Below, piece by piece: positions 28,410-36,733 of a stretch of 64,000 nucleotides of DNA. Source of the DNA: Cobetia marina (GTDB lineage Bacteria > Pseudomonadota > Gammaproteobacteria > Pseudomonadales > Halomonadaceae); assembly GCF_001720485.1 (NCBI RefSeq), contig NZ_CP017114.1:1488001-1552000 (forward strand). The letters run 5' to 3'. The notes below the pieces were generated by a model. That model was not told the origin of the DNA, did not search any database, and saw nothing but the letters and a program-made list of their open reading frames with translations. The stretch's first letter is position 1, and each line of letters starts with the position of its first letter. A program made the position numbers and the translations under genes.

Positions 28410-28838
28410 ATGCCCCATCCGACGTCCCCACCATTGACGGAACGTGACGCTGAATTCTGCATCAATGCCGCAACGCGCACGCTCGAACGCTGGGCGATCG
28501 CCGTCACGCGTGGGGAAAAGGAAACGCTTCTCTCGCTGTATGCCGAGGACGCGATTCTGGTGCCGACGGTCGCCGATGATGTGCGTGAGAATCGCCAGCA
28601 GCGGCAGGCCTATTTCGATGGTTTTCTCGCCAATGAGGCGCTGGCCTGCGAGCTGGGTGAGTACTCGCCACGGGTCAGTCGCAAGCTGGGCACCGTGGTG
28701 ATCGGCGGGCATTACACCTTCGAGTATCGCGTCGCTGACGAGACGGTCACGATTCCGGCCCGCTTTCTGTTCACCTTCGAGGAGATCCTCGGCGAGTGGA
28801 GGATCACCGGCCATCACTCCTCGCGACTGGCGGGATGA
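28410..28838 (+). CDS. SnoaL/DUF4440-type (SgcJ/EcaC family) protein
   Basis: 142 residues from ATG 28410, which follows AGGGAGAG. The fold is NTF2-like: a helical N-terminus (TRTLERWAIAVTRGEKETLLSLYAEDAILVPT) and beta strands ending in FTFEEILGEWRITGHHSS, the pattern of SgcJ/EcaC and CaMKII-association-domain proteins. There is no signal peptide. It lies 92 bases after znuA and 140 before folE2 on the same strand, so it is probably part of a zinc-starvation operon. Its biochemical role is unknown. Confidence 0.8.
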   Translation: MPHPTSPPLTERDAEFCINAATRTLERWAIAVTRGEKETLLSLYAEDAILVPTVADDVRENRQQRQAYFDGFLANEALACELGEYSPRVSRKLGTVVIGGHYTFEYRVADETVTIPARFLFTFEEILGEWRITGHHSSRLAG

Positions 28839-28978
28839 TCCTGCGCTGACGGCGAGCCGTCCGCGCTGTGTTCATCACCTCTCCTGACACTCCCCCACAC
28901 TTCGGCGGAACTCAGTGCCTGCCTCCCACCGGCGTGAGGAAGGCGGCACTGATGAGAGCCGCTCTGGATATCTGACGA

Positions 28979-29878
28979 ATGACCGCAATACTCCCCGACG
29001 TTTCCCTGACCGAGCGCTCCCGTTCCCTGAGCCCCCTTCAGTGGGTGGGCATGCAGGGCATTGATCTGCCCGTGCTCATCGAGGAGGGCGATTACCGCCG
29101 TGAATTGCATGCCCGCGTGGATGCGCAGGTCGACCTGCCGATGCCGCACACCAAGGGCATTCACATGTCGCGCCTCTACCGTCTGCTGGATGGGCTGGCG
29201 GAGGGCAAGGCGCTGACCCCCGGCAGTCTGCGGAATGTGCTCGCTGCAATGGTCGAAAGTCATCATGACTGCGCCTCGCGCAATGCCCGCGTGAAGATGA
29301 CGTTCGCACTGCTGGTGAAGCGTCCGGCGCTAGTCACGCCGGCACTCTACGGATGGAAGTCGTATCCCGTCACGCTGGAGGCCAGTCTGCACGAGGGCAG
29401 GTTCACGCTGCAGGCCAGTGTCACGGTTGGCTATTCCTCCACCTGTCCCTGCTCGGCGGCCCTGTCGCGTCAGCTGATCGAGCAGGCATTCCTGGAGGCT
29501 CACCGCCATGATGCAACGCTGACCCCAGAGCAGGTCGCCGAGTGGCTCACCCACCATGCCACCCTGGCCACGCCCCACAGCCAGCGCAGTGAAGCGATTG
29601 TCCGGGTCACCCTCAAGCCTGAGGCCGAGGATCTGGGACTGATCGCGCTGATCGATGCCATCGAGCAGGCCGTGGCGACGCCTGTCCAGACGGCCGTGAA
29701 ACGCGCCGATGAGCAGGCGTTTGCCGCGCTCAATGGTCAGAATCTGATGTTCGTCGAGGACGCCGCGCGCCGCTTGATCAATGGCCTGGCGGTCTCACAG
29801 GGTGAGGCGCATGTCCATGTGCGGCATATCGAGAGCCTTCACCCCCATGATGCCGTGGCTTGGGGAGGCGGTGCGTAA
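28979..29878 (+). CDS. folE2: GTP cyclohydrolase FolE2 (type IB)
   Basis: A 299-residue FolE2. It makes 7,8-dihydroneopterin triphosphate from GTP for folate synthesis, the same reaction as FolE, but can use Mn or Fe instead of Zn. Family landmarks are [29 protein letters not shown] (with the active-site cysteine, about residues 140-160) and a C-terminal [16 protein letters not shown]. Placement after znuA matches its known role as a zinc-independent backup under Zur control. Confidence 0.93.
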   Translation: MTAILPDVSLTERSRSLSPLQWVGMQGIDLPVLIEEGDYRRELHARVDAQVDLPMPHTKGIHMSRLYRLLDGLAEGKALTPGSLRNVLAAMVESHHDCASRNARVKMTFALLVKRPALVTPALYGWKSYPVTLEASLHEGRFTLQASVTVGYSSTCPCSAALSRQLIEQAFLEAHRHDATLTPEQVAEWLTHHATLATPHSQRSEAIVRVTLKPEAEDLGLIALIDAIEQAVATPVQTAVKRADEQAFAALNGQNLMFVEDAARRLINGLAVSQGEAHVHVRHIESLHPHDAVAWGGGA

Positions 29879-30293
29879 GAAGCCCCCCTGCGCCATGGTG
29901 AGTGCCAGCTCATGGCCCCGCTGAAGAGACATCGAGGTTGATGTCCTGATCTGTCCAGGCCCTGCCGGCGATGCCGGTGGGGCCTTCGCGTCTGGAGCAC
30001 CGCCATCAGGCATCATGTGGTTTGCAAAACAGGCCAGATGTTATGGTGTAGAGCGATATATTGCGTATTTGTCTAGACAAAGGTCTATTTCTGCGCCAAT
30101 TGGATTGACCCTTGAGTCGGAAGGCGTCTAAGTTCTGCTCTATCTGGTATGGTTTGCAGTCCACTTGAGGAAGGCGGCTCTTGCGCGTGAAGCGCTCGAA
30201 GCTCCGTCGCCAGCACACGCTCACCGTCCTCAAGCGTCATGCCAGACGCGATACGTCCATACCCATAATCAGAACAATCAAAGGGATTCGACA
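29879..30293. other. Intergenic region between folE2 and a TRAP operon
   Basis: About 415 bases. It holds a GC-rich hairpin (29957-29985, 13-bp stem with two wobble pairs and no T-run) that may end the folE2 transcript, and a 14-bp palindrome at 30068-30081. I see no gene. Confidence 0.6.
30068..30081. promoter_or_regulatory. Perfect palindrome, probable operator of the TRAP operon
   Basis: TTTGTCTAGACAAA is a perfect 14-bp palindrome about 210 bases before dctP. It resembles operators of GntR/FadR-type regulators that control TRAP operons. No regulator gene is adjacent. Confidence 0.5.
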
Positions 30294-31268
30294 ATGAAGC
30301 GAGTCATGCTTGCCGCCACGCTGTTAGCCGCCGCCTTGGGTACCACGACCGCGCATGCCGAGAAGATCGTGTTTGCCATCGGGGGAAGTCCCAACAGTCT
30401 GCAGGGCCAGACCGCGCAGTACTTCGCCGATAGCCTGCAAGCCCGGCTCGGCGATGAGCATCAGGTCGAGTACTACCACAGTGGGCAGCTGGGGGATGAG
30501 CGCCAGCTGATCCAGAAGCTGCGCCTGGGTACGGTCGACCTGGCCGCGATTTCCTCGGTGATGTCGTCCGTGTCACCAAGCTTCGCCCTGTTCGACATGC
30601 CGTTCATGGTCAAGGACCGCGAGCACCTCAAGCGCATCGATGACGAGATCGTGATGACGGATCTGGCCGAGGATGCCAAGTCCAAGGGCCTCAAGCTGGT
30701 CTCCACCTGGAAGAACGGCTTCCGTCAGATCACCAACAACGAGCATCCGATCGTTGCGCCAGAAGACCTAGACGGGCTGAAGCTGCGTACCCCACAGAGC
30801 GAATGGCGGACCGGCATGTTCAACGCCTGGGGCGCCAACCCGACACCGATGGCCTTCTCGGAAGTCTTCGTGGCGCTGCAGACCGGGGTCGTCGATGGTC
30901 AGGAGAACCCGTTGTCCAACATCGATGGCGCCAAGTTCCAGGAGGTGCAGAAGTACCTGTCACTCTCCAATCATGTCTATTCGCCCATCTGGTTGACCAG
31001 CAGTCAGGCCGGCTGGAAGAAGATGCCCGAGGACGTGAAGGCAGCGATTGCCGAAGTCTCCGCCGAGACCCAGAGCTGGGCCTTCGCCAAGGGTGCGGAG
31101 CTTGATGACAAGCTGCTGGCAAGCCTCAAGGCGGGTGGCATGGCCGTCAACGAGGTGGACCGGGATGCCTTCGTCACTGCAAGTGCGCCGGTCTATCAGG
31201 CGTTCTCCGACAAGGTCGATGGCGGCCAGGCGCTGGTTGACCGGGCCATGGCACTGGCCAAGGAGTAA
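30294..31268 (+). CDS. TRAP transporter substrate-binding protein (DctP family)
   Basis: 324 residues from ATG 30294; AAGGGA lies upstream and a clear signal peptide (MKRVMLAATLLAAALGTTTAHA) confirms the start. The mature protein has the DctP pattern: QKLRLGTVDLAAISS, a GLKLRTPQSEW segment with the arginine that binds the substrate carboxylate, and VDGQENPLSN. It captures an organic or sugar acid in the periplasm for the DctQM genes that follow immediately. The substrate is not evident. Confidence 0.92.
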   Translation: MKRVMLAATLLAAALGTTTAHAEKIVFAIGGSPNSLQGQTAQYFADSLQARLGDEHQVEYYHSGQLGDERQLIQKLRLGTVDLAAISSVMSSVSPSFALFDMPFMVKDREHLKRIDDEIVMTDLAEDAKSKGLKLVSTWKNGFRQITNNEHPIVAPEDLDGLKLRTPQSEWRTGMFNAWGANPTPMAFSEVFVALQTGVVDGQENPLSNIDGAKFQEVQKYLSLSNHVYSPIWLTSSQAGWKKMPEDVKAAIAEVSAETQSWAFAKGAELDDKLLASLKAGGMAVNEVDRDAFVTASAPVYQAFSDKVDGGQALVDRAMALAKE

Positions 31269-31271
31269 GTC

Positions 31272-31901
31272 ATGAGCTCGCATTCCCATGCGGCCAAGGC
31301 AACCTTCCCCACCGAGAGTGGGGAAGGACTGACGCCCAAGGCTGACTTGACAGTGCTGGACAGAATCAACCGTGTGGTAGAACGCTGCCTTGAGGTATTT
31401 ACCGTCAGCCTGCTGTTGTCGCTGACGGTGATCGTGCTGGCGGCAGTGGCCTTGCGTACCTTCGGTGGCTCCTTGCCGTGGTATGACGAGGTCGCCTCGA
31501 TCAATCTGGCATGGCTCAGCTTCTATGGCGCTTGTCTCGCGGCCTTGAAGCGTTCGCACATGGGCTTTCCCGGCTTGATCACCAAGGCGCCCATCGCACT
31601 GCGCAGTACGCTGTTCATTACCTCTGAGCTAATCGTGATCGGATTCTTTGCCGTGGTGGGCTGGTTTGGGTATCAGGTGCTGGACGTGCTGGCCTGGGAT
31701 GCCTTGATCGCCTTGCCGAGCATCGGCCTGGATGTCACCCAGTCGGTGATCCCGCTCAGTGCGGCACTCTTCATCGTGTGTGAGCTGCTGAGCCTGCCCC
31801 ACGCATGGCGCAAGATGTGTGAAGGGGTCAACAGCGAAGAGGAAGAGATCGCGGAAGCCATCCGCCTGGCCGAGGAAGACCTCAAGGAGCACCGTTCATG
31901 A
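31272..31901 (+). CDS. TRAP transporter small permease (DctQ)
   Basis: A 209-residue membrane protein with four helices (first from about residue 42). The family segment LPWYDEVASINLAWLSFYGACLAALKRSHMGF is clear. The N-terminal 30 residues and an acidic C-terminal tail (SEEEEIAEAIRLAEEDLKE) are cytoplasmic. It begins three bases after dctP and its stop overlaps dctM (ATGA). Confidence 0.9.
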   Translation: MSSHSHAAKATFPTESGEGLTPKADLTVLDRINRVVERCLEVFTVSLLLSLTVIVLAAVALRTFGGSLPWYDEVASINLAWLSFYGACLAALKRSHMGFPGLITKAPIALRSTLFITSELIVIGFFAVVGWFGYQVLDVLAWDALIALPSIGLDVTQSVIPLSAALFIVCELLSLPHAWRKMCEGVNSEEEEIAEAIRLAEEDLKEHRS

Positions 31902-33181
31902 CGCTACTGATCATTATCGCGGCCCTGTTCGCACTGGTGCTGATCAACGTGCCCATCGCGGTTGCCATCGGCACGGTGGGGGTCGTGGGGGTGGTGATCT
32001 TCATGGGCGTGGACGCGCTGGTGAACGTGCCGCTGACGCTCTTCAATGGCGCGACCAAGTTTCCGCTGATCGCGATTCCGCTGTTCATCCTCGCCGGTGC
32101 GCTGATGAACACGTCAGGCATCTCCATGCGGCTGATCAATCTCGTCACGGCGATGGTGGGGTTCGTGCGCGGTGGCCTGGCCATGGTCAATGTCGGGGTG
32201 TCACTGTTCTTTGCCGAGATTTCCGGCTCGGCTGTCGCGGACGTGGCAGCCACGGGGTCGGTGTTGATTCCCGAGATGAAGAAGCGCAAGTACACGCCAG
32301 AGTTCTCGGCGGCCATCACGTCATCCTCCGCGTCATTGGCGATCATCATTCCGCCGTCGCTGTCGATGATCCTGTATGGCGCCATCGCGGATACCTCCAT
32401 CGTCAAACTGTTCGTGGCAGGGATCATTCCGGGCCTGTTGGGGGGATTCGGCCTGGCAGTGCTCTGCTACTACTATGCCCGCAAGTACGACATGCCGCGT
32501 GAGGCTGCCTTCTCGCTGTCGGCGCTTGGCAAGGCATTCCGGGAAGCCTTCTGGGCGCTGACGTTGCCGGTCATCATCCTGGGCGGAATCTTCGGCGGCT
32601 TCGTGACCGCCACGGAAGGAGCGGGCATCGCTGTGCTGGCGGCGCTGGTCATCGGGGGGCTGGTCTATCGCGAGTTGAATCTGCAGGTGCTGTATCGGGC
32701 GGTGATCGATGGCGTGATCCAGACTTCCGTCGTCATGCTGCTGGTCGCGACTTCAGCCGTCCTGGGGCTGTTCCTGACCGAGATGCAGCTGCCGCAGCAA
32801 CTGGCGCAGGAAATCACCTCACTGACCACGGACCCGGTGGCGGTGCTGGCGTTGCTCAATATCCTGCTGCTGTTGCTGGGGATGTTCCTGCATGGTGCAG
32901 CGGCCATCATCCTGGTCGTGCCGATCGTGATGCCGCTGATCCAGCAGATCGGGATCGACCCGATCCACTTCGGCCTGATCCTGACGCTCAACCTCGCCAT
33001 CGGTCAGCAGACACCCCCCGTCGCCTCGGTGCTGGCGACCTCCTGCTCGATTGCCAGAACGGACATGTGGGAAACCACCAAGGTCAATCTGCCGATGATC
33101 TTCGTGCTCTTCCTGGTGCTGATGCTGGTCACCTACGTGCCGGCGATTCCCATGAGCCTTGTCGAGCACTTCTATGGGTGA
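31898..33181 (+). CDS. TRAP transporter large permease (DctM)
   Basis: A 427-residue DctM-type permease with about twelve helices. PLIAIPLFILAGALMNTSGIS, EISGSAVADVAATGSVLIPEMKK and LNLAIGQQTPPVASVL are characteristic. It uses the sodium gradient to import the substrate bound by the DctP protein. Last gene of this dctPQM operon; a hairpin follows. Confidence 0.94.
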   Translation: MTLLIIIAALFALVLINVPIAVAIGTVGVVGVVIFMGVDALVNVPLTLFNGATKFPLIAIPLFILAGALMNTSGISMRLINLVTAMVGFVRGGLAMVNVGVSLFFAEISGSAVADVAATGSVLIPEMKKRKYTPEFSAAITSSSASLAIIIPPSLSMILYGAIADTSIVKLFVAGIIPGLLGGFGLAVLCYYYARKYDMPREAAFSLSALGKAFREAFWALTLPVIILGGIFGGFVTATEGAGIAVLAALVIGGLVYRELNLQVLYRAVIDGVIQTSVVMLLVATSAVLGLFLTEMQLPQQLAQEITSLTTDPVAVLALLNILLLLLGMFLHGAAAIILVVPIVMPLIQQIGIDPIHFGLILTLNLAIGQQTPPVASVLATSCSIARTDMWETTKVNLPMIFVLFLVLMLVTYVPAIPMSLVEHFYG

Positions 33182-33243
33182 GTGTTTGATTGATAGGTAG
33201 AGAGGTAGGTAGATAAGTAGGGCAGTGATGGAGACTGCTCACC

Positions 33244-33285
33244 AGACACGCCAAGGCCGCCCTTTGAGGCGGCCTTGGCGTGTCT
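33244..33285. terminator. Hairpin after the dctPQM operon
   Basis: A perfect 18-bp stem (33244-33261 with 33268-33285) and a 6-base loop. No T-run follows on the plus strand. It lies between dctM and a decayed gene on the minus strand and probably serves both. A TAGG-rich simple repeat precedes it (33190-33220). Confidence 0.7.
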
Positions 33286-33352
33286 GAAGCCAGCAAGCGA
33301 CCCCCGAGGTGCATGCCCCTCAGGCAATCCACGCTGCATCAGGCGGGGGATT

Positions 33353-33990
33353 TCACTTTTCCGGTCCAGCAACCGGCACGCCTTGTGCTATCTGGCGGGG
33401 GCCGGACACATGCTGTTCGGCACGGAGAATCCAGGTGACACCTCCAGGCATCAGCAGCATGCCCAATACTTCGTTGGTCAGGGGCCATTGCCATGCCAGC
33501 AGGTATCCGTAGAGCAACACACAGCAGGTCTCGAAGACGGTCATCTGCCCACCCACGGAGACCGGCAACCGCTGGGCGGAGGAGTTTCACAAGGCATTGG
33601 CAATCCACGAACCGCCCACCGACATGAAGACGACTGCGGAACCGAAAGCCCACCAGCGCTCTGATGACAGCACCAGCGGCAGTATTCGCGGCTGCAAGAC
33701 GGCGACGCCTGCGCGCGGCAGCACCCTGACACCGTCAGCGTGCTGGCAATGCATGCCGCCATTCAGCGAGGCGCCGGTACCGGTCTGGCCTGGGATTTCA
33801 TGGCGGGAGACGCCATCGCAAAGGGCGAGCTGGTGCGCGCCACAGACCATCGCGAGATCATTGGCCTGGCTGAGCATCTTGTCCACGGCCCTCATCGACC
33901 GTTACCGGCCTCCGCGCGACGGTTCAGGGATTGGCTGATCGCCAGGGGGGCAATATCAAGGCACTGGATGGTGGATACTGACAACCAAGG
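33353..33990 (-). pseudogene. Decayed DMT/EamA-type transporter gene
   Basis: Fragments on the minus strand still read like the C-terminal half of a drug/metabolite transporter: VLQPRILPLVLSSERWWAFG, FMSVGG, then AQRLPVSVGGQMTVFETCC and LGMLLMPGGVTWILRAEQH. They are separated by an in-frame TGA at 33587-33589, apparently with frame changes around it. Another stop lies at 33902-33904, with transporter-like sequence beyond it in another frame. No start and no complete frame remain. The upstream boundary is approximate. Confidence 0.5.
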
Positions 33991-34024
33991 TCAGAATCAG
34001 AGCTCAAGACGCAAAGACGAATGA

Positions 34025-34579
34025 CGGACATCGGATTAGTTGCCGAAGTGTCGTCGCAGTAGTGACGTATTCAGACATCATCGCTCCCTGGAGTTCTTGT
34101 CTCAGGGATGAGCTCAACAGATGAGGTGAATCTTCTGTAACAGAGAGTAATTTAACGTATCATTCCAGTGATCAGAAGTTATCTTTATCATGTGGACCCC
34201 TGCGTCGTCATGACACAGATAATATTGTGCGTGACGTCGTCGAGTCTGTAGACCTGCTTCATTTTGCCAACTATGTTGACAGATTCCGGGGAGGCTGACC
34301 CGATGATGGGCAAGCAGGGCCTTGCGATGGCTTGACTAATGGCAACCTCCTGTTTCACTACTCAAAAAGTGGGTGGCGTCTCCTCCTTTGAGCGGTCTTC
34401 ATTGTGGTGGCAGGAAAGACTGTGTAAAATTTCGCGTCCAGAGTTCGTCATTCGATAACTCAGCTTGAAAGAGTCTATCTAGAGGAAGAGTCTATCTAGA
34501 TCGCATAGAGACAAGACTCTTTGATATCCCCAAGATAAACCCCAGTGTGATAAAGACACCTTGGATAAGTAGAGTCATT
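34025..34579. other. Intergenic region upstream of the O-antigen-ligase-like gene
   Basis: About 550 AT-richer bases. It contains a 15-bp direct repeat (34469-34483 and 34486-34500) and probably the promoter of the next gene. No gene, tRNA or terminator is evident. Confidence 0.55.
34469..34500. repeat. Direct repeat AAGAGTCTATCTAGA, two copies
   Basis: The two 15-bp copies start 17 bases apart, about 80-110 bases before the ligase-like gene. AAAGAGTC also recurs inverted as GACTCTTT at 34515-34522. These could be regulator sites. Confidence 0.55.
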
Positions 34580-35899
34580 ATGCAACCTGTAAAGTGTTGG
34601 TATTCGATTGATGATCGTCTCGGAGCTCGTTGGCTGGCTTATATAGGCATCATATCGTTATTATTATATGCCGCTTTACAATTTGTCTTGCCAAACACTC
34701 AAGAAGTGATGGAACGAGTCTTGGCATTTTCGGGGCTTGTCGCATTCTGTGTATACGGTAAAGGCTTGCGCAAGGCCCCCCTCTTACTATTGCTGGGGTT
34801 TCTCTGCGTACAATTGTTTTCCTGGAGCCTGGGATTATGGCAGTACCCGCAATGGGCGATAGATGACCCAAGGCTCCAGGATCTGGCCAAATTGTTTATC
34901 TTCATCAGTGTGGCGTGGTGGTTGAACGGAAGTACACGAAATACTCTCATCGTGTGGGGACTGGCAGTCGGCGGGGTCTTGGTCACGACGCTATTTGCAC
35001 CAGGTGACGACGGATGGCTCACCGGGTTTACTGGGGAAAGAGTGGGATTCGGAATCCGTAATAACCAGCATGCATCCATGTTGTTTGGGGTTTCGCTATT
35101 GGGTTTGCTCTGTTTTGCTCGTCGCTTTTGGAGCGACGGTAACGCGCGGTATTTGAGAATAGCGCTTTGGTGCCTGGCGATGGTGATGGTGGTGACTGGC
35201 ATCGCCGTTGGTCAGACAAGAGCCGTCTGGCTCAGTGCAACGATTGCGAGTGGCATCGGTCTGATACTCTGGGTTATCAAGTCCGTACTGGAGGGTAGAA
35301 CCAGACATTTGACAAAGTATCTCGTCACAATTTCATTATCCATAGTAATCGGGGCAGGGGTACTGGTCTCTACACTGGGAGACTCTCTCAATCATCGCTT
35401 CCATAAAGAGAGCAGTGTGATATCTCAGTTGGTAGATGGCGAAATCACGGAAGTTCCTTATACAAGCATCGGCATTCGTATCAATAGCTGGATCGCGGCG
35501 AGCCAGTGGATTGCGGAACGCCCGATGACAGGGTGGGGACCTGAAGGGCGTCAGTTGGTCATGTCGAAAACGACCTGGCTGCCAGATTGGGTACTGGCAA
35601 AATATGGCCACCTGCATAATTACTTCCTTGAAACCTGGGTCGAATATGGGATTGTTGGACTTGTCGCGATGTCTCTATTGGCATTCTGGATTGGCCGTGC
35701 CACCTGGCTCGCGTGGCGGGGTAATGCGATGCCTGATGACATTGCCTGCTTCGGCCTGATGTTCTTCATCTATTGGATGATAATCAGTAACTTTGAATCC
35801 TATAATTCATTCCCGACAGGCCTGTTTGTCCATAATCTGATTGTCGGTGGTTTGATCACGCATTATTGGCGTTGGCGTTTAAGTCACCAGACTGCGTAA
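34580..35899 (+). CDS. O-antigen ligase family membrane protein (WaaL/Wzy_C type)
   Basis: 439 residues from ATG 34580; a GTG at 34547 would add eleven. About eleven to twelve helices are visible. The large periplasmic loop contains the family pattern: RINSWIAASQWIAERPMTGWGPEG and GHLHNYFLETWVEYGIVGL, whose His is functionally important in WaaL and related ligases. The preceding GQTRAVWL is also typical. Such proteins join undecaprenyl-linked glycans to lipid A-core or polymerise repeat units. It is a single-gene unit with its own terminator, next to the glycerol-phosphate polymer operon. Which polymer it handles is inference. Confidence 0.82.
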   Translation: MQPVKCWYSIDDRLGARWLAYIGIISLLLYAALQFVLPNTQEVMERVLAFSGLVAFCVYGKGLRKAPLLLLLGFLCVQLFSWSLGLWQYPQWAIDDPRLQDLAKLFIFISVAWWLNGSTRNTLIVWGLAVGGVLVTTLFAPGDDGWLTGFTGERVGFGIRNNQHASMLFGVSLLGLLCFARRFWSDGNARYLRIALWCLAMVMVVTGIAVGQTRAVWLSATIASGIGLILWVIKSVLEGRTRHLTKYLVTISLSIVIGAGVLVSTLGDSLNHRFHKESSVISQLVDGEITEVPYTSIGIRINSWIAASQWIAERPMTGWGPEGRQLVMSKTTWLPDWVLAKYGHLHNYFLETWVEYGIVGLVAMSLLAFWIGRATWLAWRGNAMPDDIACFGLMFFIYWMIISNFESYNSFPTGLFVHNLIVGGLITHYWRWRLSHQTA

Positions 35900-35921
35900 T
35901 CGAATCTGTAAAGAAGTATGA

Positions 35922-35959
35922 ATAAAGCGTGTCAGAAAATTCTGGCGCGCTTTATTTTT
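35922..35959 (+). terminator. Rho-independent terminator after the ligase-like gene
   Basis: A long stem of about 14 bp (including two wobble pairs) closes on CAGAAAATTCTG and is followed by ATTTTTG. It lies about 25 bases after the stop. Confidence 0.85.
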
Positions 35960-36579
35960 GAATACAAGATTATTGAATGTCACCTAATATGAGCAAGAGG
36001 TGCCAGTAAGCTGAAAGGGGACGAGTGAGTCCATGCTTCTGATACGGTGCATCATTGAAATATTTATGAATAATGATCCGGGTCTCTGATTTGAGGTATC
36101 TCAAGCGGTCATCAGATAGACACGATCTGCTACGCATCACCATCTGGTGATATCCTCTAGACTTTCCTCCACTGTTGCATCGATAGATAAATACAGTGAG
36201 TGTTGGAGTAATGCAAATGAATAATTCAGTGAAAACATGAGCTGGGGAGTGGCATACGATGGAAGCGATCAATTACTGACCAAGCTAGAAGGCGGGAGGT
36301 TAAAGCCAGAAAAATATCTGAAGACTGAGACGCATTACTATCGTACTGAGAGCCGCTCTCATGATAAATAATTAACATGATCTGATGCTTGCGAGTCTGC
36401 TCTGTCCCATCCGGTGCCGGGTGCATTTCACAAGAACAGCACCGTTCCTGTCGATCCCTTGGTCGCGTCATGCCTACGATGGACACTAAGGTGATGATTA
36501 TCCGATGTTTTCTTGATCTTGCACCTGCAGGAAGATGGGCTTCATTGCCCTGAATCTAGCCAAATATGACGAAAATATG
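35960..36579. other. Long AT-rich region before the surface-polymer operon
   Basis: About 620 bases without a recognised gene. A 44-codon ORF at 36237 is the only coding candidate. The sequence reads like accessory DNA of low GC. Confidence 0.5.
36237..36371 (+). CDS. Possible 44-residue small protein
   Basis: ATG 36237 overlaps (ATGA) the stop of a 9-codon ORF (36211-36240) that has GGAG just upstream, so the two could be translationally coupled. The product would be hydrophilic, with a basic C-terminal half and no membrane segment. There is no family match that I recognise. It may be only a chance frame. Confidence 0.25.
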   Translation: MSWGVAYDGSDQLLTKLEGGRLKPEKYLKTETHYYRTESRSHDK

Positions 36580-36585
36580 TATAAT
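36580..36585 (+). promoter_or_regulatory. Probable -10 box of the surface-polymer operon
   Basis: TATAAT preceded by TG (TGTATAAT, 36578-36585). No good -35 is seen. Transcription from about 36592 would give a leader of roughly 140 bases containing a hairpin and the ops element. Confidence 0.45.
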
Positions 36586-36623
36586 CCATGAAGCTTTCAA
36601 TAAAAAACCTCGCTATTTTATCC

Positions 36624-36658
36624 AACAGGGCACCGTGCTCTCACTACGGCGCCCTGTT
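36624..36658 (+). terminator. Leader hairpin before the ops element
   Basis: AACAGGGC (36624-36631) pairs with GCCCTGTT (36651-36658), and four more pairs form inside after one mismatch. TTTG follows. Its place in the operon leader suggests attenuation or pausing rather than the end of a gene. Confidence 0.5.
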
Positions 36659-36694
36659 TGTCGTCTGGCCTCAGGAATTGCCCCAAAATCCTGG

Positions 36695-36706
36695 GGCGGT
36701 AGCGTG
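36695..36706 (+). promoter_or_regulatory. ops element (RfaH recruitment site)
   Basis: GGCGGTAGCGTG is identical to the core ops/JUMPstart sequence that pauses RNA polymerase and loads RfaH in enterobacterial capsule and LPS operons. It lies 27 bases before the first gene of a polysaccharide operon, the expected place. RfaH would suppress Rho termination along this low-GC operon. Confidence 0.85.
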
Positions 36707-36733
36707 CCTAAATAAACAGAGACCCGAGACGTT

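Noticed and set aside
36226..36486. 86-residue minus-strand ORF in the gap before the polymer operon
   Set aside because: No ribosome site and an unlikely composition; it runs antisense through the leader.
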